Below are positions 18,599 to 26,561 of a stretch of DNA of 64,000 nt, piece by piece; position 1 is the first letter of the stretch; each line of letters begins with the position of its first letter. Under the pieces are notes generated by a model. It did not search any database, was not told the origin of the DNA, and worked only from the letters and a program-made list of their open reading frames with translations. The stretch spans positions 5,518,001 to 5,582,000 of the forward strand of contig NZ_JARZAE010000004.1 of assembly GCF_029892095.1 (NCBI RefSeq), read 5' to 3'. A program made the translations under genes and the position numbers. This stretch comes from Kitasatospora sp. MAP12-44 (lineage in GTDB: Bacteria > Actinomycetota > Actinomycetes > Streptomycetales > Streptomycetaceae).

Positions 18599-18980
18599 GG
18601 CCGTACCCTCCGGTGGCTTCTGGGGCTGCCCGGCTCGGCAGCCGCTACGTACTGGTGTCCGCTGGGTGAAATCGTTCCCTCGTCTCCCATGCGGAATCCG
18701 ATCGTTGAACGCGAGACTGGATCACGGGTAGGGCGCGGGCTGTGCGCTGTCGTGATCGCGGACGGGGTGAAGGGCGGGGTGAAGGGCGGGGCCCTCCCCC
18801 TTCACTGATCCGTCACGCCCCTCCCGCCGATGATTCACTCACATGGCCCCGTTATCCTGACGCTCGCGCGGGCTGGTAGCAGGCTCCGGTCCCATCGCAC
18901 ACACAAGCACCGCACCCTTGCAACCAAGCCGGGCGGCAGCGCGTGTATGCAGCGTGGATACCGGGAGGGGAGCAAGCCGA
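18599..18980. promoter_or_regulatory. Intergenic region upstream of glgX
   Basis: About 380 bp with no convincing coding sequence, expected to hold the glgX promoter. It contains a 12-bp perfect tandem duplication (GGGGTGAAGGGC twice, 18764-18787). Overlapping it, GTGAAGGG (18780-18787) can pair with CCCTTCAC (18799-18806) across an 11-nt loop. The hairpin could act in either direction; its role is unknown. Confidence 0.35.
18764..18787. repeat. 12-bp tandem duplication
   Basis: GGGGTGAAGGGC occurs twice head to tail, followed by a partial third copy (GGGG). The second copy contributes the left arm of a possible hairpin ending at 18806. Confidence 0.85.
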
Positions 18981-19133
18981 GTGAAGGCGGTTCAGGCGGC
19001 CGACGCCGCGAGACGCACCGACGTGAGACGTACCGACGCGAGGTGTACCGAGGGGACGGGCCGGGGGGCTCGTCCGGCGGGCACCGTGCTGGGCACTGTG
19101 CTGGGCGTCGCGCCCGGAAGGTCGCTCGGATGA
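18981..19133 (+). CDS. Small Arg/Thr-rich ORF (50 residues)
   Basis: A GTG-started ORF preceded by GGGAGGGGAG. Residues 11-25 are three 5-residue repeats (RRTDV, RRTDA, RCTEG) encoded by a degenerate 15-bp tandem repeat. The C-terminal third is hydrophobic (AGTVLGTVLGVAPG). Its stop TGA overlaps the ATG of the next small ORF (ATGA). No family is recognised. A good ribosome-binding sequence, the overlap and a downstream terminator support expression, but the sequence could be non-coding. Confidence 0.35.
   Translation: MKAVQAADAARRTDVRRTDARCTEGTGRGARPAGTVLGTVLGVAPGRSLG
19010..19054 (+). repeat. 15-bp degenerate tandem repeat, three units
   Basis: Units are GAGACGCACCGACGT, GAGACGTACCGACGC and GAGGTGTACCGAGGG. 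The period is a multiple of three, so the repeat is preserved as a 5-residue repeat in the overlapping small ORF. Confidence 0.7.
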
Positions 19134-19279
19134 AGTCGGGCCAGATTTTCGCCGGATCCCAGGTCGGCCAGGGCCACCTCGGCACGCAGGTCGCCAGGGG
19201 CGGTGACGAGGACTCGGTGGCGGGCAGGCTCTACCCGAGTCCGGCTCCGGCATGGACGCTCAGGCGGAGCCACTGGTAG
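19130..19279 (+). CDS. Small ORF coupled to the preceding one (49 residues)
   Basis: The ATG overlaps the stop of the 50-residue ORF, giving MKSGQIFAGSQVGQGHLGTQ and a short tail ending RRSHW. There is no membrane segment. The strong hairpin at 19298 starts 19 nt after the stop, which supports transcription through here on the plus strand. Function is unknown. Confidence 0.35.
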   Translation: MKSGQIFAGSQVGQGHLGTQVARGGDEDSVAGRLYPSPAPAWTLRRSHW

Positions 19280-19297
19280 CCGGCGCGGCAGCGCGGT

Positions 19298-19329
19298 GGC
19301 TCGGTCCTTTGACGGCTAAGGACCGAGCC
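19298..19329 (+). terminator. Hairpin terminator upstream of first L,D-transpeptidase gene
   Basis: GGCTCGGTCCTT and AAGGACCGAGCC form a perfect 12-bp stem with an 8-nt loop. It isolates the L,D-transpeptidase gene starting at 19407 from upstream transcription. Confidence 0.75.
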
Positions 19330-19406
19330 CCCTGCCGTTCGAGGTGCGCGGGATCGGCCGTCATATGGCGTTGATGAGCTTGGAAAGAGAAGGCGGAGGC
19401 GACTCA

Positions 19407-20645
19407 ATGAAGTCGAAGGCGAAGGCGATACGGGTGGTTCTGGCGGTCGGCGGCCTGCTGCTGGCGACCGCGTGCAGCAGTGGCGGTGGCTCCGGCACCA
19501 CCTCCGGGGCCGGTGGGACGGGCGGCGGCACCGGCGGCGCGGCGGGCCAGCCCGGGACGTCGTCCTCGGCGGCGAGCAAGTCCACCGCGGTGGTCGACAT
19601 CGAGCCCAAGGACGGCGCCACGAACGTCGCGCCGGCCGGCGCGCTGAAGGTCTCGGTGGCCAGCGGCAAGCTGACCCAGGTCACGGTGACCGGCTCGGAC
19701 GGCAGCACCGTGGCCGGCACGCTCTCCCCGGACGGGACGAGCTGGGTGCCGGCCGCCGGCCTGGCGGTGTCCGCCACGTACAAGGTGGCCGCCCAGTCCA
19801 CCGACGCCAAGGGCGTGGTGGCCACCACCACCAGCAGCTTCACCACGCTCACCCCGACCAAGACCGCGGGCAGCAGTGACAACATCGTCACCGGCTCCAC
19901 CTACGGCGTCGGCATGATCATCCAGGTCGACTTCGGCCAGGCGGTCAAGAACAAGGCCGCGGTGGCGCAGGCGATCACCGTCACCGCCTCGGACGGCTCG
20001 GTCGTCAAGGGCCACTGGTTCAACGAGGACCACTGGTTCGAGCTGCGCCCGCAGGCCTTCTGGAAGCCGGGCACCAAGGTCTCGATCCACTTCGGGCTGA
20101 AGAGCACCGAGATCTCGCCCGGCATCTACGGCAGCGCCGACCGCGACGAGTCGTTCACCATCGGCCGCTCGCAGGTCTCCACCGTCGACTCGGCCGCGCA
20201 CGAGATGACCGTGGTCACCGACGGCCGGGCGCCCCGGGTGATTCCGGTCACCACGGGTGCCTCCAACCCGGCGAACTGGGCCACCTACAACGGCACCATG
20301 GTGATCGAGCGCAAGGAGGGGACGGTCGAGATGAAGTCGGCGTCCGTTCCGGGCCTCGGTGGCACGCCGTACGACGAGAAGGTGCCGGACTCGATGCGCC
20401 TGACCGACACCGGCACGTACGTGCACGGCAACTACTGGGCGGCCGGGGCGTACGGGCACGAGAACGTCAGCCACGGCTGCATCGGTCTGCAGGACGTCGA
20501 GGGCGGCAGCCCCGACTCGGTGGCGGGCAAGATGTACGCGGACTCGATCGTCGGCGACGTGGTGATCGTCATGCACTCGACCGGTCAGCAGGTGGACCCG
20601 GGCAACGGCCTGAGCGGCTGGAACATCGCCTGGGCCAACTGGTAA
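19407..20645 (+). CDS. Lipoprotein L,D-transpeptidase (YkuD domain), first copy
   Basis: This 412-residue enzyme would form 3-3 cross-links in peptidoglycan outside the cell. The start at ATG 19407 gives a lipoprotein signal (MKSKAKAIRV, then LLLATACSS) with Cys at about residue 24; GGAGG lies upstream. A Gly/Ser/Thr-rich linker follows, then an immunoglobulin-like pair of domains (VVDIEPKDGATNVAP ... LRPQAFWKPGT). The catalytic YkuD domain has HGNYW followed by VSHGCIGL, the His-x(n)-SHGC active site. The next gene is a close paralogue on the same strand. A bidirectional-looking terminator follows. Confidence 0.92.
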   Translation: MKSKAKAIRVVLAVGGLLLATACSSGGGSGTTSGAGGTGGGTGGAAGQPGTSSSAASKSTAVVDIEPKDGATNVAPAGALKVSVASGKLTQVTVTGSDGSTVAGTLSPDGTSWVPAAGLAVSATYKVAAQSTDAKGVVATTTSSFTTLTPTKTAGSSDNIVTGSTYGVGMIIQVDFGQAVKNKAAVAQAITVTASDGSVVKGHWFNEDHWFELRPQAFWKPGTKVSIHFGLKSTEISPGIYGSADRDESFTIGRSQVSTVDSAAHEMTVVTDGRAPRVIPVTTGASNPANWATYNGTMVIERKEGTVEMKSASVPGLGGTPYDEKVPDSMRLTDTGTYVHGNYWAAGAYGHENVSHGCIGLQDVEGGSPDSVAGKMYADSIVGDVVIVMHSTGQQVDPGNGLSGWNIAWANW

Positions 20646-20660
20646 CCATTCGTGACCTTG

Positions 20661-20688
20661 AGTACGACCTTTTAAGTACGACCTTTTA
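20661..20688. repeat. 14-bp tandem duplication
   Basis: AGTACGACCTTTTA occurs twice head to tail in the short spacer between the first L,D-transpeptidase stop and its terminator. Confidence 0.9.
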
Positions 20689-20694
20689 GGTGTG

Positions 20695-20736
20695 ACAATC
20701 GGCTCTGCCCTGCGAGATCGGGGCGGGGCCGATTGT
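20695..20736 (+). terminator. Terminator after first L,D-transpeptidase gene
   Basis: ACAATCGGC pairs with GCCGATTGT; an inner GCCC/GGGC pair extends the stem around the loop. The right arm is followed by CGTTTCTTTT, so this hairpin has a T-rich tail. Confidence 0.85.
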
Positions 20737-20773
20737 CGTTTCTTTTGCTGTGCCGTTTCCGCTTTTGCTCGAT

Positions 20774-20793
20774 TTGGATCAACTTGGATCAAC
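20774..20793. repeat. 10-bp tandem duplication
   Basis: TTGGATCAAC is repeated twice, with a third partial unit (TTGGAGC). It lies in the leader of the second L,D-transpeptidase gene. Confidence 0.85.
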
Positions 20794-20868
20794 TTGGAGC
20801 GACTGCAACCGAACGGCAGTGCTGCGGCGTATTGGCTGATGGGACGAGCGAGTGGTGAGGACAGGGGC

Positions 20869-22125
20869 ATGAGGATGCGGTCGATACGCGTGGCGGCAGC
20901 ACTGGCACTGGGCGGCACGCTGATGCTGACCACCGCGTGCGGGGGCGGCGCGAGCGGCGCCAAGGCCGGCGACGCGGCCGGCGCGGCAGGCGGGGCGGCC
21001 GGGGCGGGCTCCTCGGCGGGCGCCGGCGCACCGGCCGGAGCCACCTCGGCCGCGCCGAAGACCTCGGCCGCCATCGTCGACATCGAGCCCAAGGACGGCG
21101 CCACGAACGTCGCGCCGGACGGCACGCTCAAGGTCTCGGTCACCAGCGGCAAGCTCACCCAGGTCACCGTCACCGATAAGGACGGCAAGGCCGTCGACGG
21201 GACGCTGGCCGCCGACGGGTCCGGCTGGGTCCCGGCAGGCCCTGGGCTCGCGGTGGCCTCGACGTACAAGGTCAGCGCCCAGGCGACCGACGCCAAGGGC
21301 ATCGCGACGACCGCCACCAGCACGTTCAGCACGCTGACCCCGACCAGGACCTCGCGCAGCCAGGACAACATCACCACCGGTGCCACCTACGGCGTCGGCA
21401 TGATCGTCTCGATCGACTTCGGCCAGTCGGTCAAGAACCAGGCCGCGGTGGAGCAGGCGATCACCGTCGAGGCCTCGGACGGCACGGTCGTCAAGGGCCA
21501 CTGGTTCGGCAACCAGCGCCTGGACCTGCGGCCGCAGACCTTCTGGAAGCCCGGCACCAAGGTGGCCCTGCACTTCCGGCTGAAGAACGTCGAGACCTCG
21601 CCCGGCGTCTACGGCAACTCCGACCGCGACGAGTCCTTCACCATCGGCCGCTCGCAGATCAGCACGGTGGACGACGCGGGCCACGAGATGACCGTCCAGA
21701 CCGACGGCCAGCCGACCCAGACCATCCCGATCAGCTCCGGCTCCGCCGCGCACCCGACCTACAACGGCACGATGGTGATCGAGGCCAAGGAGGGCACCAC
21801 GCGGATGACCTCCGCCTCCGTCCCCGGCCTCAAGCCCGGCGAGTACGACCTGCTGGTGCCGCACGCGATGCGGCTCACCAACTCTGGTACGTACGTGCAC
21901 GGCAACAACTGGTCCTCGCACAGTACCTTCGGCTCGGCGAACGTCAGCCACGGCTGCGTCGGCCTGGAGGACACCGCCGGTGACGGCAGCCCCAACTCCT
22001 CGGCGGGCAAGTTCTACGCGGCCTCGCTGGTGGGAGATGTCGTGAAGGTCGTCAACTCCAAGGGGGCACAGGTGGCCCCCGACAACGGCCTGAGCGGCTG
22101 GAACATGCCTTGGAGCACCTGGTAG
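20869..22125 (+). CDS. Lipoprotein L,D-transpeptidase (YkuD domain), second copy
   Basis: A ~418-residue paralogue of the preceding enzyme with the same layout: lipoprotein signal with LMLTTACGG, a Gly/Ala-rich linker, two beta-rich domains (IVDIEPKDGATNVAPDG; LRPQTFWKPGT) and the YkuD domain with VHGNNWSS and VSHGCVGL. ATG 20869 and ATG 20875 are both possible; AGGGG is better spaced for the second. Conserved stretches run through both proteins, so the pair arose by tandem duplication. No clear terminator follows. Confidence 0.92.
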   Translation: MRMRSIRVAAALALGGTLMLTTACGGGASGAKAGDAAGAAGGAAGAGSSAGAGAPAGATSAAPKTSAAIVDIEPKDGATNVAPDGTLKVSVTSGKLTQVTVTDKDGKAVDGTLAADGSGWVPAGPGLAVASTYKVSAQATDAKGIATTATSTFSTLTPTRTSRSQDNITTGATYGVGMIVSIDFGQSVKNQAAVEQAITVEASDGTVVKGHWFGNQRLDLRPQTFWKPGTKVALHFRLKNVETSPGVYGNSDRDESFTIGRSQISTVDDAGHEMTVQTDGQPTQTIPISSGSAAHPTYNGTMVIEAKEGTTRMTSASVPGLKPGEYDLLVPHAMRLTNSGTYVHGNNWSSHSTFGSANVSHGCVGLEDTAGDGSPNSSAGKFYAASLVGDVVKVVNSKGAQVAPDNGLSGWNMPWSTW

Positions 22126-22219
22126 ACCGACCCGCATTGCTCGCGTCATATGCCAATTGAATAGTGATCGTTTCGTCATTGTCCGTACGCGGCCGCATGC
22201 GAGCCGCAATGATGGGCGC

Positions 22220-22759
22220 ATGGCGGGATGGGGCGAAGTGGATCAGTCATCACATCTCGGGCCTGGAGCGTTTGCTGCCTTCCCGTCGGGAGGCGGGCGG
22301 CTGGCGCTCACGGCCCTGGAGCGACTCTCCTCGCGGGAGCTGGAACGGGTGGTGCTTCCCCGGCTCAGCGACCCGGCATCCGAGGAGGAGGTGCGGCTCC
22401 CGTCCCGCCGTGAGTCGGCGCCGGTGGCGCGCCGGCTGGTGCTCTCGGTGCTGCAGTCCTGGAGCCTGCACCCGCTGCTGGAGGTCGGCGAGTTACTCAC
22501 CGGCGAGCTGGTGGCCAACGCGGTGCGGCACACCGGCGGCCGGACCATCGGGCTGCGGCTGCTGCGCCGCCCCGGCTGGCTGAAGGTCGAGGTGCGGGAC
22601 TCCTCGCGGGCGCTGCCCTGCCGGATCGTCGCCGAGCCGGGCGCCGACTGCGGAAACGGTCTGCTGCTGGTGGACACCCTCGCCGACCGCTGGGGCGCCG
22701 ACCTGCTGCCGCGCGGCAAGGGCGTCTGGTTCGAGCTGAAGGTCCGCGAGCGGGTGTAG
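22220..22759 (+). CDS. Anti-sigma-type ATP-binding protein (HATPase_c)
   Basis: The C-terminal ~100 residues form a GHKL ATPase domain like RsbW/SpoIIAB. They show the N-box GELLTGELVANAVRHTGG, the DSSRALP G1 region and GNGLLLVDTLADRWG (G2). Such standalone ATPases usually bind sigma factors or anti-anti-sigma factors and phosphorylate the latter. I chose ATG 22220 (MAGWGEVDQS) over the TTG at 22157, although its ribosome-binding site is weak. It converges with the following regulator gene, only 12 bp apart. Confidence 0.85.
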   Translation: MAGWGEVDQSSHLGPGAFAAFPSGGGRLALTALERLSSRELERVVLPRLSDPASEEEVRLPSRRESAPVARRLVLSVLQSWSLHPLLEVGELLTGELVANAVRHTGGRTIGLRLLRRPGWLKVEVRDSSRALPCRIVAEPGADCGNGLLLVDTLADRWGADLLPRGKGVWFELKVRERV

Positions 22760-22771
22760 GCCGTACCGCTC

Positions 22772-23791
22772 TCACCGTTGTTTGCGGCGCATGCCGGAGG
22801 CGGCGCGGATCGCGTCGATGCGGGTCTCGAGCATGCGGGCCTCCATCTCGGCGAACTCCTCGTGGCTGAGGCCGTGGCCGGGTTGCGGAGTCGCGGGGAG
22901 GAACTCGGCTCGGCAGCGCTTGCAGACGCCGGTGGGGAGTTGCTTGCTGGTGCCGGGGACGCCGCAGCCCGCGCACTCCAGGAGGGTCAGCCGGGGTTGC
23001 GGGGCACCGGCGGGCAGGAAGGTGGCCGGTGTGAAGCCGTCCGGCGGGGCGATGGGGGCGGGCGGCATCTTGCTGACAAGTCGTTTGCGGGCCAAGGCTC
23101 CTGCGCTCTGAACGGTAGTGGGAAGTCCTGCGGTGAGGGCGTTCATGAACTGCGGTGTGGTCACGCCGTGGGCCAGCCACTGGGCGGCAAGCCCCTCCAA
23201 CTCGGCGCACTCGGAGGCGGAGAGCATCATCCGGGCGTCGGCGCGGCCGAGGGAGGCCAGCGCCTCGTACGCGTCGGAGCGCGCGGGGCGGGTGGGACGG
23301 GCTGTCGGGCGGGTGGGGCGCTGGGGTTCGGTGCGGACGGGGTCGGGGTCAGGTGAGGGGTCGGGGTCGGGTGCTGCTGCGGGTGCGGGTGCGGGCGAGG
23401 TGCGGCTCTTCGCGCGGTATCCGTCCCACCAGGCGCGCGAGCGGGCCGTGCGGGAGAAGTACGTCCGGTAGACCCAGCGGGAGGGGCCCGCGCCGCCGAT
23501 GTTCTCCCGGAAGCGGCACAGGTGGCCGGCGTCGGTGAGGGCGACGAGTGCGGACCGGACGGCCTGCTGCCCGTAGAGCGGCTGCTCGACCGAGAGCGTC
23601 TTGACGTCCATCGCCGCGCCCTCCGGCAGCCGGTCGATGAAGGCCGCGATCAGCGCCTCACGGATTGGCAGGTGGGCGAAGGTGTCGCCGTCGAGGTCGT
23701 GCTGGTCCGGGACGGATCGTTTTCCGAAGCCCGACGCGGCCATAGGAGCGGCGTAAGAGGGCTGCGCGACGGTAGAGTTGGCAGTAGCCAC
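22772..23791 (-). CDS. Winged-helix (MarR-like) regulator with C-terminal zinc-ribbon-like motif
   Basis: The 339-residue protein has an N-terminal winged-helix-like domain (residues ~30-110: HLPIREALIAAFIDRLPEGA, VEQPLYGQQAVRSALVALTD, AGHLCRFRENIGG). A Pro/Ala/Arg-rich linker follows (~135-180), then helices, and near residue 275 a CAGCGVPGTSK ... GVCKRC cluster that could bind zinc. Streptomycete genomes carry similar proteins, often labelled MarR-like. The start is GTG 23791 with AAGGA 8 nt upstream. The target is unknown. The 261-bp upstream spacer holds no ORF. Confidence 0.75.
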   Translation of the reverse strand: MATANSTVAQPSYAAPMAASGFGKRSVPDQHDLDGDTFAHLPIREALIAAFIDRLPEGAAMDVKTLSVEQPLYGQQAVRSALVALTDAGHLCRFRENIGGAGPSRWVYRTYFSRTARSRAWWDGYRAKSRTSPAPAPAAAPDPDPSPDPDPVRTEPQRPTRPTARPTRPARSDAYEALASLGRADARMMLSASECAELEGLAAQWLAHGVTTPQFMNALTAGLPTTVQSAGALARKRLVSKMPPAPIAPPDGFTPATFLPAGAPQPRLTLLECAGCGVPGTSKQLPTGVCKRCRAEFLPATPQPGHGLSHEEFAEMEARMLETRIDAIRAASGMRRKQR

Positions 23792-24052
23792 AGGATCGAT
23801 CCTTAGCGTTGTCGATCGTGAAGGTCAGGCCTCCCTGGTGTTGGTAGCACCAGCGGGGGCCGTTTCTGTTGCTGCGCACGCTACACAGAGTTTGCGGCTG
23901 GTGGCTACATGTGACTAAAAGTCATATAGGCAGCCGGGGGAGCGACTTGGCGCTCTTGGGTGGGTGGGTGGGAAATGGCTTACCCAACCGTTCCTATCAA
24001 AGGGCGCTCGGGGCACGTCCGTTGCGACCTGTGCTTCGAGCGCCGAGGCTGA

Positions 24053-24679
24053 TCAGTGGTTTTCCAGCCCCGAAAGCAGCGCGCCGAACGCCTGCTCAAC
24101 GGCGGCGTTGACGGAGCGGCGGACATCCTGGATCGGACGTCCCGCGAGCACCTGGCGGCGGATCTCGGCGGTGGTGGCCCGGTAGGCCCCGGCGAGGGCT
24201 CCGGCCAGCAGACGGGGCAGCGGGTCGTCCGGGTCAGCCCCGGTCGCTGCGGCCTCCTCGGCCAGGACCGCCGCGAGCGCGGCTTCGGAGCGCTCGGCGA
24301 TCTCCCGCCCCCGAGCCTGGAGGGCCGGGCTGTTGGCGACCACGTGCCAGAAGACCTTCGCCTCGGTGCTCAGCCCGAGCGTCGGTTCGTCGCGTTCGAG
24401 CGCCGCCAGCAGGCCGGCGCGGACGGCTCCGGCGGCGGAGATCCCGGTCGGCCGGGTGCGGACCATTTCGGCGAGCTGCGCCTCCACCTCGGCCTGCCGG
24501 TCGAAGAACAGGTCCTCCTTGGTGGGGAAGTAGTTGAAGACCGTGTTGATCGAGACTCCCGAAGCACGGGCAACCTCGGCCACCGTGACCTGGTCGAAGC
24601 CGTGCTCGACGAAGAGGGCCATCGCCGTGTCGGCGAGGGTGGCCCGGGTCTGCTGCTTCTTGAGTTCACGGAGTCCCAT
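24053..24679 (-). CDS. TetR-family transcriptional regulator
   Basis: From ATG 24679 the 208-residue protein has an N-terminal TetR helix-turn-helix at residues ~8-55 (RATLADTAMALFVEHGFDQ, VTVAEVARASGVSINTVFNY, FPTKEDLF) and a variable ligand-binding C-terminal domain. The frame extends to 24775 across the promoter region, so the internal start is preferred. It is divergent from the glycosidase-like gene at 24756 with only 76 bp between them, so it probably represses that gene and itself. The ligand is unknown. Confidence 0.9.
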   Translation of the reverse strand: MGLRELKKQQTRATLADTAMALFVEHGFDQVTVAEVARASGVSINTVFNYFPTKEDLFFDRQAEVEAQLAEMVRTRPTGISAAGAVRAGLLAALERDEPTLGLSTEAKVFWHVVANSPALQARGREIAERSEAALAAVLAEEAAATGADPDDPLPRLLAGALAGAYRATTAEIRRQVLAGRPIQDVRRSVNAAVEQAFGALLSGLENH

Positions 24680-24716
24680 GGGGTCATCGTCGCTCAAAAG
24701 TAGAGCCGACGCAAAG

Positions 24717-24755
24717 TTGCACTGACACCAAAAATATCGGCTAGGGTCTGCCCCC
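24717..24755 (+). promoter_or_regulatory. Probable promoter for a leaderless glycosidase-like mRNA
   Basis: TTGCAC (24717-24722) and TAGGGT (24742-24747) are separated by 19 bp, and the -10-like box ends 8 nt before the ATG at 24756. Transcription would start at the ATG. No Shine-Dalgarno sequence is present, which fits a leaderless message. The divergent TetR presumably binds within this interval. Confidence 0.4.
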
Positions 24756-25730
24756 ATGACCTTCACCTTCGGCATCTACCCCGGCGCCCTCCTCGGCAGC
24801 GACACCGGCATCGTGTACCCGGTCTCGCCCGACCAGCCCGAGCGCATCACCGCCGCACTGCGCCAACTCCAGGGCGACGCACCCACCTTGCTGGTCCGCG
24901 CCTACCGCCCGTTCACCGCAGGCGTTCCCGTGGACGGACCCGCCACGCCGGCCGACCCCGTCCGTTACCTGGGCGAGGGCCGCAGGCTCGACCTCGTGCT
25001 CCAGTACCGCGAGCCGAGCGGCGAGCTCGGCGGCTGGCTGGACTTCGTCCGCGCCACCGTCCGCGCCGAGGGACCGCACCTCGCGACACTCCAGCTCTGC
25101 GAGGAGCCCAATCTCGACATGCCCGCTCTCGACGGCAGCATGCCGAACGTGCGCCGCGCCCTCGTCCAGGGCGTCATCGCGGCCAAGGAGGAGGCGCTGG
25201 CCTGCGGTTACGAGCTGCTGGCGGTGGGCTTCAACGCGGTGCCGAGCTTCAATTCCGCCGACACCTTCTGGCAGGAGCTGGGCGCGCTGGCCGACGAGCG
25301 CTTCCACCAGTCGCTGGACTACGTCGGCCTGGACTTCTTCCCCGACGTCTTCCGGCCGCTGCCCGCCGACCAGTTGGCGGCGGCGGTGAGCGGGGTGCTC
25401 GGCTCGTTCCGGCACACCAGCCTCGCGCAGGCCGGCATCGGCCCGTCCGTGCCCGTGCGGATCTGCGAGAACGGCTGGCCGACGGGGCCGGATCGCAGCG
25501 AGCAGCGGCAGGCCGAGGTCATCGAGGAGCTGATCCGGACGGTTGCCGGCCTGCGGGCGGAGCTCAACCTCACCGGGTACTCGTGCTTCGACCTGCGCGA
25601 CGCCGACAGCGCGGGTACCGGCCTCTTTGACCGCTTCGGCCTGCTGCGCGACGACTACACGCCCAAGCCAGCCTTCGACACCTACCGACGACTGGTCCAG
25701 GAGCTGACCGACTACTCTCCTCAACCGTGA
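24756..25730 (+). CDS. Glycoside-hydrolase-like TIM-barrel protein
   Basis: The 324-residue cytoplasmic protein resembles clan GH-A glycosidases. LQLCEEPNLD near residue 115 is a candidate acid/base Glu (E-P-N order), VRICENGWPTGP near residue 235 fits the nucleophile Glu, and the C-terminus RFGLLRDDYTPKPAFDTYRRLV is the ending common to such barrels. There is no signal peptide. I cannot name the substrate or GH family. The stop overlaps the GTG of a methyltransferase gene (GTGA), and a TetR gene diverges upstream, so this is a small TetR-controlled operon. Confidence 0.65.
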   Translation: MTFTFGIYPGALLGSDTGIVYPVSPDQPERITAALRQLQGDAPTLLVRAYRPFTAGVPVDGPATPADPVRYLGEGRRLDLVLQYREPSGELGGWLDFVRATVRAEGPHLATLQLCEEPNLDMPALDGSMPNVRRALVQGVIAAKEEALACGYELLAVGFNAVPSFNSADTFWQELGALADERFHQSLDYVGLDFFPDVFRPLPADQLAAAVSGVLGSFRHTSLAQAGIGPSVPVRICENGWPTGPDRSEQRQAEVIEELIRTVAGLRAELNLTGYSCFDLRDADSAGTGLFDRFGLLRDDYTPKPAFDTYRRLVQELTDYSPQP

Positions 25731-26392
25731 CCGAACCCAGTTATCTGCACTCCACCCGGACCGCCTACGACACCGTCGCCGTCGACTACGCCGAGCTGCT
25801 GCGCGCCGAGTTGGCGGCCAAGCCGCTGGACCGCGCGCTGCTCGCGGCGTTCGCGGAGCTGGTGGGAGAGGGGGGAGCTGTCGCGGACATCGGCTGCGGG
25901 CCGGGGCGGGTGACGGCGTACCTGGCGGGGTTGGGGGTGGGGATCGACGTGTTCGGGATCGACCTGTCGCCGGAGATGGTCGCCGTCGCTCGACGCTCGC
26001 ACCCCGGGCTGCGGTTCGAGGTCGGATCGATGACCGCGCTGGACCTGGCGGACGGCAGCCTCGCCGGTGTCGTCGCCTGGTACTCGATCATCCACACGCC
26101 GCCGGAGCTGCTGCCGGTCGTCTTCGCAGAGTTCCACCGGGTGCTGGCTCCGGGCGGCGTGCTGCTGCTCGCGTTCCAAGTCGGCGACGAGCCCAAGCAC
26201 TTGGAACACGCGTATGGGCATGACATCTCGCTGGTGGCCTACCGGTTGCCGCCGGACGCGATCATCGAGCTGCTGGGCGAGTCCGGTTTCACCGTGCAGT
26301 CGCGGACCGTGCGGGAGCCTGCCGGCTTCGAGAAGATGCCGCAGGCGTACGTGTTGGCCGGGAAGCCTACGGGTGCTGCTCGCCCTGTGTGA
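25727..26392 (+). CDS. Class I SAM-dependent methyltransferase
   Basis: The 221-residue protein carries the Rossmann-type SAM-binding motifs: VADIGCGPGRVTAYLA (motif I), VFGIDLSPEMVAVARR (motif II) and HRVLAPGGVLLLAFQV (post-III). The substrate is unknown. It starts at GTG 25727, coupled to the upstream glycosidase-like gene. Its 3' end overlaps the convergent DUF397 gene by 26 bp. Confidence 0.85.
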   Translation: MTEPSYLHSTRTAYDTVAVDYAELLRAELAAKPLDRALLAAFAELVGEGGAVADIGCGPGRVTAYLAGLGVGIDVFGIDLSPEMVAVARRSHPGLRFEVGSMTALDLADGSLAGVVAWYSIIHTPPELLPVVFAEFHRVLAPGGVLLLAFQVGDEPKHLEHAYGHDISLVAYRLPPDAIIELLGESGFTVQSRTVREPAGFEKMPQAYVLAGKPTGAARPV

Positions 26393-26561
26393 CGTAGGCG
26401 ACGAAGTCGGCCCAGGCGGTGGGGGCGAAGCTGAGCTGGGGGCCGGCCTTGTCCTTGGAGTCGCGGACGTGCACGGTGGCGGGGGAGGAAGCGACCTCGA
26501 TGCAAGCGCCGCCCTCCCCGCCGCTGTGGCTCGACTTGAACCAGGTCAGTTCCACGTTCAT
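26367..26561 (-). CDS. DUF397 domain protein
   Basis: This 64-residue protein has the full DUF397 pattern: WFKSSHSGGEGGACIEVA, VHVRDSKDKAGPQLSF and WADFVAYV. Such proteins are nearly always encoded next to a WhiJ-like helix-turn-helix regulator, as here, where its start overlaps the regulator's stop (ATGA). The pair is thought to work together in developmental or metabolic control; the biochemical role of DUF397 is not settled. Confidence 0.9.
   Translation of the reverse strand: MNVELTWFKSSHSGGEGGACIEVASSPATVHVRDSKDKAGPQLSFAPTAWADFVAYVTQGEQHP

Noticed and set aside
20639..20690. The AGTACGACCTTTTA repeat as an attachment site for an element
   Set aside because: The repeats are directly adjacent with nothing between them, so they are a simple tandem duplication.
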